A stretch of 5,119 bases of DNA from Desulfobacterales bacterium. Its GTDB lineage: Bacteria; Desulfobacterota; Desulfobacteria; Desulfobacterales; JAUCGF01. Position numbers and translations under genes: made by a program. The notes beneath the pieces were generated by a model. It saw nothing but the letters and a program-made list of their open reading frames with translations. It did no database searches and was not told the DNA's origin. Each line of letters begins with the position of its first letter. The stretch's first letter is position 1. Of this stretch, positions 1 to 5,119 are shown one piece after another. The stretch spans positions 1-5,119 of the forward strand of contig JAOZRC010000443.1 of NCBI GenBank assembly GCA_029940345.1, written 5' to 3'.

Positions 1-273
1 CATTCCATCTCTCTTTATTTTTGAAATTGCTATCAACAAAATCCGTTAGAATCAGCCTTTTTGTATGGCCGCAGCATGGTAACGATCTTCCCCAAATGCA
101 CCTTTTCGATTTTTCCTTCAGTTATATTCCTGTCCGGTTCCACCGGCTGCCAGCTTAATCGAATTCGGTATGACATCACGTTCGCCATCGTCCGGAACAA
201 GGAGATGAATAGGGTTGGAAGTGGCCATGTAATTCAATATCCGCAATCCATATCGTTTTTTGGCTTAAAATAG
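1..273 (-). pseudogene. Decayed Y1 (HUH) REP-associated/IS200-like transposase fragment
   Basis: Reading the minus strand in one frame from 273 down to about 55 gives a protein with interruptions that matches the core of the Transposase_17/Y1_Tnp family. The blocks are LF*AKKRYGLRILNY, then MATSNPIHLLVPDDGERDV, IPNSIKLAAGGTGQEYN, a stop, then RKNRKGAFGEDRYHAAAIQKG. In intact relatives as I remember them, these read roughly FEAKKRYG, TSNHIHLLV, RTGQEYNQRKNRKGAFWEDRYHA. In-frame stops lie at 265-267 (TAA where GAA is expected), 118-120 (TGA), 52-54 and 46-48. The metal-binding HUH motif is damaged: the codon at 211-213 is CCT (Pro) where CAT (His) is expected. The Trp before EDRYH has also been lost. 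The Tyr of QEYN is the likely nucleophile and is kept. The N-terminal 45-50 residues are not recognisable upstream, and the C-terminus fades out or leaves the window. Intact relatives nick and join single-stranded DNA at hairpins. This copy cannot be active. Confidence 0.85.
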
Positions 274-453
274 TTGCGAGCCATATCATATCGCCATAAC
301 GGAAAATTGGTTTGAGACAATGATGTAGGGTGCTCCGCAGCAAGACGCCGCAGTTTGAATCTCAAAGGCGAAATATGACAGGCTTTTCTCAGGCGTTTCG
401 CCAAAATATTTTTCTGTTTGCCCATCTTAACCGATCTCCTGATCTTATTTTCT
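274..453. other. Short gap between ATPase stop and transposase remnant
   Basis: This 180-base stretch should hold the N-terminal part of the transposase, judging by the usual length of the family, but no frame gives a recognisable match. An open frame of 63 codons (234-425, minus) starts here with a fair Shine-Dalgarno (AGGAG at 436-440, 10 bases from ATG). Its last third runs through the transposase remnant in the wrong frame, so it is probably not a gene. No hairpin followed by a T-run is visible after the ATPase stop, so no rho-independent terminator can be called. Confidence 0.4.
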
Positions 454-2250
454 TCATTCGGTTTTAAAGGCAGGCAGCGGCCGCAAGCCTGTTATACGAA
501 TCAATTCATCCAGGTCTTTGCGCTCCGACCAATAGATGCCGTTCTTTCGTAAAAGTGCTTCGGCCTCGGGGGTGACACCATTGTGCGCAAAGAGCCACAG
601 GTGCAATTTCAAGGGGCGTTCGGTCTCAAAATATTCGCGTCCTTCGTAATCTTTCAATTTCTCCGCCAATTCAAGCATAAATCTGACAACATCCGGCCCG
701 GCCTTTTGCGTTTCCCACCATTTGCTTTCGCAGAGCCATATTTCGCGGCCGTCAGAGGCATACACATCAATTTCGTTTTCCGCCGAAGCCTCTAACCGCA
801 TCCGACAACGGACATCCAGGAACATGTCCGGAAGCTTTATATCGTGTTTGCTATGAAAATATCGCGCCGGAAAGGTCTTTCGCTGGCCGTTCCACAGGAT
901 TTGCGCGATATAGACTTCAGCTAAATAGCCTTTTTGATCGTTAATCTTGCGTTTGAGTGTATCATATTGCTTGACCGTGTCCATAACGACTTTATTGTGA
1001 TGATGTCCTTCGACCTCAAACTTACCCCAGGCTTTCAGAAAATCAAGTAATATCGGATCATCGGTTTTACGAAAATGGCTTCCGAGCGGCATATACCCAA
1101 GCAAATCGCCGCGAGACAAATGAACCAGAATATTCTGAATTTTGGCAAGATCAAGATGGGTTCCCTCTTTTTCGGCCAACTGTTTTTGAATCTGTTCCGG
1201 TTCGATACGATCGCTTTCTTCAAGCGCGGAAAGGTACAACACCCATTTGGTGATGCCGTATTCGTTGATGCGTTCGATCCAACGCATTACCTGATCGCTT
1301 AATTCGGCCCAGATAAAACCCGAAGAGAGGTCCACGGCCAGCAATTTATTGAGTGTTTCCTCGTTTTTTATGCTTTTGCGCTGTTTGGCGGCCTGCCTGA
1401 TAACCGCAGTAATATAAAACGGATTGCCGCCGCAGCGATTAGTGACGACCGGAGCCATCAACTTGTCAAGCTGTGCATTATAATAGGCGGCAGAGCGACG
1501 CGCCAGTTCTGCGCCCCAATATTCAGTTAAGGGTTTGATCGGATCGTTGTCAAAACGACCGAACAGCGCACCGCGGCCTAAAATTTCTTTTGCCAGAATC
1601 GCCATGGCCGAACCGGTGACAAAATGCGGGCAAGTAGGAGATTCGACCGCTTCCTGCATCAATCCTACAATATCGAAATTGTAATGCGGAAGGCGTGTGT
1701 TTTGAAATTCATCTAAAAACATGACAATCGTGGTATCGTCCCAATCTGAAACCGTGCGGGGGAGGAGCAAAGCGCGTTGATCAGGAAACGTTACGCCGCC
1801 TTTGTCAATTGATTGCAACAGGCTTAAACTGGTCGCAAACATTTTGGTCAGAGGCAGGTTTTTGCGCACATAAGCCGCCAGTTCGGCAGGAGTTTCATAT
1901 ATCGAAGTGCTTAACAGGTCAGGCTGGCGCAAGCGAAAGGCCGCATACCAGCGAATAAAATTATCAATATACTTGATGGCAAACTGCACAGGACTACTGC
2001 CTTTATCCGGAAAACTGAAAAAAACCGGCACGACCGCTCGCGGATCGGTGTGATCCTGCTCAAAAAAAAGCCGGTTCACCACGCGTTTGAATATTTCGGT
2101 CTTGCCCATGCGCCGCTGGCCTAAAAGCACTGATGACATGGCGCGGCGCTCAATCGCCTCAAGTGCATAGTTGTAATAATGGTCGATAAATTCCTGGCGG
2201 TCGGTATAAACCGGTTCGGGAACTAATGTTTTGATGGCTTGTCGGCTCAT
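454..2250 (-). CDS. STAND-type P-loop ATPase with C-terminal PD-(D/E)XK-like (DUF234-like) nuclease domain
   Basis: The protein has 598 residues, is soluble and shows no signal peptide or membrane segment. The N-terminal module is an ATPase_2/MNS-clade NTPase. Walker A is GQRRMGKT (residues 44-51), with the paired arginines typical of the family. Walker B is IVMFLDEFQN (175-184). A sensor-like FVTGSAMAIL follows at 210-219, then LFGRFDNDPIKPL (about 229-241, compare the family's 'lyGR' motif) and GGNPFYI (274-280). Residues of about 305-415 look helical, probably a winged-helix region. The C-terminal part (about 440-555) has GYLAE (Glu445), EIDVYA (Asp495) and LCESKWW (Glu508, Lys510). This E...D...ExK spacing fits a PD-(D/E)XK nuclease fold, as in DUF234-type tails. 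I chose the ATG at 2248-2250 because GGGAG lies 8 bases upstream. An in-frame ATG five codons earlier (2263-2265) has no good ribosome site. The gene appears to be monocistronic, with its own tandem promoters. Family function is unsettled; nucleic-acid cleavage gated by NTP binding is inference. Confidence 0.85.
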   Translation of the reverse strand: MSRQAIKTLVPEPVYTDRQEFIDHYYNYALEAIERRAMSSVLLGQRRMGKTEIFKRVVNRLFFEQDHTDPRAVVPVFFSFPDKGSSPVQFAIKYIDNFIRWYAAFRLRQPDLLSTSIYETPAELAAYVRKNLPLTKMFATSLSLLQSIDKGGVTFPDQRALLLPRTVSDWDDTTIVMFLDEFQNTRLPHYNFDIVGLMQEAVESPTCPHFVTGSAMAILAKEILGRGALFGRFDNDPIKPLTEYWGAELARRSAAYYNAQLDKLMAPVVTNRCGGNPFYITAVIRQAAKQRKSIKNEETLNKLLAVDLSSGFIWAELSDQVMRWIERINEYGITKWVLYLSALEESDRIEPEQIQKQLAEKEGTHLDLAKIQNILVHLSRGDLLGYMPLGSHFRKTDDPILLDFLKAWGKFEVEGHHHNKVVMDTVKQYDTLKRKINDQKGYLAEVYIAQILWNGQRKTFPARYFHSKHDIKLPDMFLDVRCRMRLEASAENEIDVYASDGREIWLCESKWWETQKAGPDVVRFMLELAEKLKDYEGREYFETERPLKLHLWLFAHNGVTPEAEALLRKNGIYWSERKDLDELIRITGLRPLPAFKTE

Positions 2251-2258
2251 GGCCAAGT

Positions 2259-2263
2259 CTCCC
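2259..2263 (-). promoter_or_regulatory. Shine-Dalgarno that decides the ATPase start
   Basis: The minus strand reads GGGAG here, 8 bases before the ATG at 2248-2250. The alternative ATG at 2263-2265 overlaps this site and has only A/T-rich, non-SD sequence upstream. The site therefore favours the shorter protein, beginning MSRQAIK. Confidence 0.6.
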
Positions 2264-2482
2264 ATACTTCTGAATCAATAAGATATTGTCATCGGATTTC
2301 AGTTTGTTCGGGCATGATTTTTGCTGCAAGTCCCAGATTGGACAGACGTAGCGTCCACAACGGTGTCGGGATATCTTTTGACTTGGATCAGGGCAGTAAA
2401 ATCGTTTCGTAAGGCGATTTGGTCTGTCATGTTCATCTGTCTTAATATGATCAGGGGTTAATCTGCACATTTCATATCAAGA

Positions 2483-2511
2483 AAGATACCTTTTGTCAGA
2501 TGGGCTGTCAA
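2483..2511 (-). promoter_or_regulatory. Proximal sigma70-type promoter for the STAND ATPase
   Basis: On the minus strand a perfect -35 box TTGACA (2506-2511) is followed by a 17-base spacer and a -10 box TATCTT (2483-2488, 4 of 6 matches to TATAAT, including the key first TA and last T). Transcription would begin near 2476 and give a leader of about 225 bases before the ATPase start at 2250. The call is by pattern only. Confidence 0.6.
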
Positions 2512-2584
2512 GGAATTGGCTCCTCAAAATTCGGTAGTCCCTTCAAAACAAGTACGAGGCAATAAAATCAATGGGTTAAATAGT

Positions 2585-2613
2585 TTTATAATTGCTCGCG
2601 CTGTTTGTGTCAA
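2585..2613 (-). promoter_or_regulatory. Distal sigma70-type promoter for the STAND ATPase
   Basis: On the minus strand a perfect -35 box TTGACA (2608-2613) is followed by a 17-base spacer and a -10 box TATAAA (2585-2590, 5 of 6 matches). By sequence this is the stronger of the two tandem promoters. The start point would be near 2578, giving a leader of about 330 bases. It lies 118 bases past the ABC ATPase stop, so it gives the STAND ATPase a transcript independent of the transporter operon. Confidence 0.65.
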
Positions 2614-2629
2614 TTTCCTGAATTGCCGG

Positions 2630-2673
2630 TTAGCGCATCCTGTTGAACAAATTGCCAATTTGTTCTACGCTAA
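2630..2673. repeat. Nested inverted repeat upstream of the distal promoter
   Basis: The core at 2645-2665 is a perfect palindrome: 10-base arms GAACAAATTG and CAATTTGTTC around a single central base. It is bracketed by a second inverted pair, TTAGCG (2630-2635) and CGCTAA (2668-2673), although the spacing to the core differs on the two sides (9 and 2 bases). The core centre is about 77 bases upstream of the predicted distal start site. That position could suit an activator or regulator dimer. It also lies 58 bases after the ABC ATPase stop, so an RNA hairpin protecting or ending that transcript is possible. No T-run follows on either strand, which argues against a standard intrinsic terminator. 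Confidence 0.6.
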
Positions 2674-2730
2674 CTGCACCATTTTGTGGGACTATCGAAC
2701 GTTGCAATTACGGGTTTTTGGTTCTCAATT

Positions 2731-4836
2731 TTAATTTGTCGCGTGGATACGTTCCGAATTATCTGGCACATTGATTACCGGCGGAATTTTGCTTAACTCT
2801 TCGAGCGGTATCTGACATTTGATGATGTGCCGATCTGATACAACCTGATCCTGAGGCGGTTCATTATCGCAAACAGCGCCGATTTTCCGATGGCAGCGGG
2901 TGCAAAAGGGGCATCCCTCAGGAGGCTTCATGGCGCTTGGCAGGTTGCCTTCCAACACGATTTCACGTTTGGTCACTTCAGGATCTGCGATGGGCACCGC
3001 TGATAACAACGCTTCTGTATAAGGGTGGTAGGGTGGGGCGAAGATTTCATCCGTCGTCCCTCTTTCAAGAATATGCCCGAGATACATGACGACAATGCGA
3101 TCTGACAGGTAACGCACCACGCTCAGATCATGGCTGATGAAAAGCAGTGTGGTTTTATGTTTGCGCTGAATATCCATCAATAGCTCGGTCACCGCGGCCG
3201 CGACCGAGACGTCTAGCGCTGAAACCGGTTCATCGGCGATGACCATACTCGGATTTCCGGCAAATGCCCGGGCGATGCCGACACGCTGCTTCTGTCCGCC
3301 TGACAACTGCCTGGGTTTTCTGAAATAAAAATCCCTGGGCAGTTTGACCGTATCCAGAAGTTTCATCACCCGGTCGAATATTTTCTTCTTGTCAGTTTCC
3401 ACCCCAAATTTCTTGATAACGCGTGATATCTGCCCGCCAATACTGTGGCTTGGATTCAAGGTGTCAAACGGATTTTGAAATACCATCTGAAGCGAGCTGA
3501 TCTGTCTGGCGCTGCGGTCCCTGACTGCTATGTCCGAAATGTCTTTGCCTTTGTGACGCACCTCGCCTTCAGTACAACACTCCAAACCCATCAGCACTTT
3601 GGCAAAGGTTGATTTACCGCAACCGGATTCACCCACAATGGCGACCGTTTCACCCTCTTTGGCAGTAAAGTTCAACTCCTCATTGGCTTTTACATATCGC
3701 GTTCTTTTACCGCTAAATAGAGCCCGCAGTGAGTTGTCATAAACCTCATAGTACTTCTTCATGCCATCTACATTGAGAACCCGTTTACCAAGTTCAAGCG
3801 GTTCCTTGACTTCACCATCCGGCGTCTCTTTACGATGGTCTATTTCTTTGTAGCGTAAACATCGTACACGATGGTCGGCCGCACTATTTTCAACATACTC
3901 CATTTTGAAATGATCAACGTCACACAACCCAGGCTTGAAATGATCACAGCGCGGGTGGTAATAACAGCCTTGGGGCCGTTCAAATGGCAACGGAAGCTGA
4001 CCCCGGATCGGTTTAAGCGGCGCCGCATTCTTATCGGCCGTAGGCAATGGGATACATGCAAAAAGGCCGTGGGTGTATGGATGCATTGGCCAGGTAAAAA
4101 GCGAATTAATCGTCCCCTCTTCGACAACTTCACCGGAATACATCACGAACACCCGGTCGCAGGTCTCCAGGATCAATCCGAGGTTATGGGAGATATAAAT
4201 CTGGGAGGTGCCGAATTTTTTGCTGATATCGGCAACCAGCTTGACAATGCCGGCCTCAACCGTGACATCCAGCGCAGTGGTCGGCTCATCAAGCAATAAT
4301 AGAGACGGTTTCGACAAAAGACCCATTGCGATAACCACGCGTTGCTGTTGTCCACCCGATAACTGATGTGGATATGCTTCCATAATCCGTTCCGGATCAG
4401 GTAGTTTGACATCCGCCAGCATCTGCACAGATCTTTGCTGCGCTTCATCCTTAGAAATGTTTTCATGCGCCAGGGGCACTTCCATAAGCTGAGTCTTGAT
4501 TTTGAGGCTTGGATTCAAAGAGGCGAAAGGCTCCTGGTAAATCATCGCTATCTCCGCCCCTCGAATATGGCGTAGTTCATTTTCCGACAATTGGGTCAAA
4601 TCGCGGCCTTTGAAGGTGATACTGCCACTCTTGACGCCTCCGCTAGCGCCCATGTACTGCATGATCGCCATTGCGACGGTGGATTTGCCGCAGCCCGATT
4701 CACCGACGATTCCGATGGTTTCACCGGGCTTTACCGTCAGCGAAAAATCCACCACCGCAGGGATTTCGCCCGCCCGCGTATAGTAAGAGATGCAGAGGTC
4801 CTTGCAGACCAGCACCGGTTCCAGATTGTCATTCAT
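2731..4836 (-). CDS. Fused double ATP-binding subunit of peptide/nickel-type ABC importer (DppD-DppF fusion)
   Basis: This 701-residue cytoplasmic ATPase powers import through a DppB/DppC-type permease pair. It contains two complete ABC modules. Module 1 has Walker A GESGCGKST (45-53), Q-loop Gln101, signature LSGGQQQR (159-166), Walker B LLLLDEP (179-185) and switch His217. Module 2 has Walker A GESGCGKST (402-410), Gln454, LSGGQKQR (511-518), Walker B MVIADEP (531-537) and His569. Both sites look catalytically sound. Each module ends in an oligo_HPY domain: HPYT at 252-255 and 604-607. Cysteines lie at 291, 297, 305, 326 and at 642, 645, 648, 656, 674. Such cysteine sets bind a [4Fe-4S] cluster in some DppD/OppD proteins. 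E. coli YejF and GsiA are comparable fusions but shorter (about 530 and 620 residues). AGGAGGT lies 9 bases before the ATG, and the upstream neighbour is the permease. The substrate cannot be told without the binding protein; oligopeptide or dipeptide is most likely. Confidence 0.93.
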   Translation of the reverse strand: MNDNLEPVLVCKDLCISYYTRAGEIPAVVDFSLTVKPGETIGIVGESGCGKSTVAMAIMQYMGASGGVKSGSITFKGRDLTQLSENELRHIRGAEIAMIYQEPFASLNPSLKIKTQLMEVPLAHENISKDEAQQRSVQMLADVKLPDPERIMEAYPHQLSGGQQQRVVIAMGLLSKPSLLLLDEPTTALDVTVEAGIVKLVADISKKFGTSQIYISHNLGLILETCDRVFVMYSGEVVEEGTINSLFTWPMHPYTHGLFACIPLPTADKNAAPLKPIRGQLPLPFERPQGCYYHPRCDHFKPGLCDVDHFKMEYVENSAADHRVRCLRYKEIDHRKETPDGEVKEPLELGKRVLNVDGMKKYYEVYDNSLRALFSGKRTRYVKANEELNFTAKEGETVAIVGESGCGKSTFAKVLMGLECCTEGEVRHKGKDISDIAVRDRSARQISSLQMVFQNPFDTLNPSHSIGGQISRVIKKFGVETDKKKIFDRVMKLLDTVKLPRDFYFRKPRQLSGGQKQRVGIARAFAGNPSMVIADEPVSALDVSVAAAVTELLMDIQRKHKTTLLFISHDLSVVRYLSDRIVVMYLGHILERGTTDEIFAPPYHPYTEALLSAVPIADPEVTKREIVLEGNLPSAMKPPEGCPFCTRCHRKIGAVCDNEPPQDQVVSDRHIIKCQIPLEELSKIPPVINVPDNSERIHATN

Positions 4837-4845
4837 ATATCAGTT

Positions 4846-4852
4846 ACCTCCT
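4846..4852 (-). promoter_or_regulatory. Consensus Shine-Dalgarno overlapping the permease stop codon
   Basis: The minus strand reads TAGGAGGT: the last two bases of the permease TAG stop (4851-4853) are also the first two of a full AGGAGGT ribosome site. The ATPase ATG follows after 9 bases. A ribosome ending the permease would sit on this site, so coupled translation of the two subunits is likely. Confidence 0.75.
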
Positions 4853-5119
4853 AATCACGCATTGAGATTTCACGCAGACCGTCCGCCAGCAGATTAAACC
4901 CCAATATCAACGTGGATATCGCGATGCAGGGAAAAAGCGTCATGTGTGGAAAGGCCATGGCCATCTGCCGTGTTTCATTTACCATGCCGCCCCAATCGGG
5001 GTCCGGAGGCGGCAGACCCAGTCCCAGAAAACCAAGCACTCCGATGGTGATAATAACATAGCCAAGACGCAGACAGGCATCGACAATAAGCGGGCCGCGC
5101 GCATTGGGTAAAATTTCAA
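4851..5119 (-). CDS. DppC/OppC-like ABC importer permease, C-terminal 88 residues (5' end outside window)
   Basis: The open frame runs in from the right edge without a start, so only the C-terminus is present. It begins EILPNARGPLIVDACLRLG, which matches the end of the cytoplasmic coupling (EAA-type) loop of BPD_transp_1 permeases, where 'hiLPN...plivv' is usual. A membrane segment follows (about VIITIGVLGFLGLGL), then the conserved external loop PPPDPDWGGMVNETRQ. The last membrane helix is about LFPCIAISTLILGFNLLADGL, and the cytoplasmic tail is REISMRD. This pattern is that of DppC/OppC, the second permease of peptide and nickel importers. A GTG at 5037-5039 is in frame but internal, not a start. 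The protein pairs with a DppB-like partner, presumably encoded just outside the window, and is driven by the fused ATPase downstream. Confidence 0.9.
   Translation of the reverse strand, partial: EILPNARGPLIVDACLRLGYVIITIGVLGFLGLGLPPPDPDWGGMVNETRQMAMAFPHMTLFPCIAISTLILGFNLLADGLREISMRD

Larger units (their letters stand above)
2251..2730. other. 480-base intergenic region with promoters but no convincing gene
   Basis: The gap separates the ABC ATPase stop from the STAND ATPase start. It holds two minus-strand promoters and a palindrome, annotated separately. The stretch 2266-2475 would be the untranslated leader of the STAND ATPase transcript. An ATG-started frame of 43 codons (2299-2430, minus, beginning MTDQIALRN) sits in this leader. 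It has no Shine-Dalgarno and resembles nothing I know. The longer frames at 2159-2470 (minus) and 2516-2734 (plus) are low-complexity in function, overlap real genes or promoters, and are not supported. No tRNA, CRISPR repeat or insertion-sequence end was seen. Confidence 0.5.

Noticed and set aside
2159..2470. 103-codon open frame on the minus strand in front of the STAND ATPase
   Set aside because: It overlaps the true ATPase start by about 90 bases in another frame, has no Shine-Dalgarno, and its residue make-up (many Arg, Pro, Cys, His) resembles no family.
2467..2530. Possible 15-codon leader peptide starting at TTG after GAGGAG (minus strand)
   Set aside because: Its start codon coincides with the proximal -35 box, it has no regulatory-codon run or attenuator hairpin, and a TTG start in so short a frame is easily chance.
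2630..2673. Rho-independent terminator for the ABC operon
   Set aside because: The inverted repeat is AT-rich and no T-run follows it on either strand, so it is listed as an inverted repeat rather than a terminator.
2516..2734. 72-codon plus-strand frame across the intergenic region
   Set aside because: It starts with TTG, has a poorly spaced ribosome site, and runs through the palindrome and the opposing promoter. No recognisable protein signature.
3871..4299. 142-codon plus-strand frame opposite the fused ABC ATPase
   Set aside because: It is antisense to strongly conserved ABC motifs and shows no domain of its own.
1..5119. CRISPR array, tRNA or rRNA genes
   Set aside because: I saw no regularly spaced repeats and no cloverleaf or rRNA-like conserved stretches on either strand.

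Overview
The window reads as accessory or intergenic-rich DNA from a mid-GC Gram-negative bacterium. A member of Desulfobacterota is my best guess, because the decayed transposase resembles a lineage I associate with those genomes, but the sequence alone does not prove it. All recognisable genes lie on the minus strand, so the biological order runs from the right edge to the left.

Right part (2731-5119): the tail of a peptide/nickel-type ABC importer operon. The last 88 codons of a DppC/OppC-like inner-membrane permease enter from the right edge. Fourteen bases after its stop codon comes a 701-residue ATPase in which the DppD-like and DppF-like subunits are fused into one polypeptide. Both nucleotide-binding sites look intact, and each half ends in a cysteine-bearing oligopeptide-transporter C-terminal domain. 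The Shine-Dalgarno of the ATPase overlaps the permease stop codon, so the two are probably translated in a coupled way.

Middle (2251-2730): a 480-base gap without a convincing gene. It carries two tandem minus-strand sigma70-type promoters, each with a perfect TTGACA -35 box and a 17-base spacer. Just upstream of the distal one is a near-perfect 21-base palindrome flanked by a second inverted repeat. No clear rho-independent terminator for the ABC operon is visible.

Left-centre (454-2250): a 598-residue P-loop ATPase of the ATPase_2/MNS STAND type. It has a C-terminal region with the residue pattern of a PD-(D/E)XK nuclease (DUF234-like). It appears to be transcribed alone from the tandem promoters. 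Its function is unknown; an immune or mobile-element role is a hypothesis only.

Left edge (1-453): the remains of a Y1 (HUH) single-strand transposase of the REP-associated/IS200-like Transposase_17 type. It has in-frame stops, and the first histidine of its HUH motif has become proline. The most interesting part of the window is the stand-alone ATPase-nuclease with its double promoter and palindrome, next to transposase debris.
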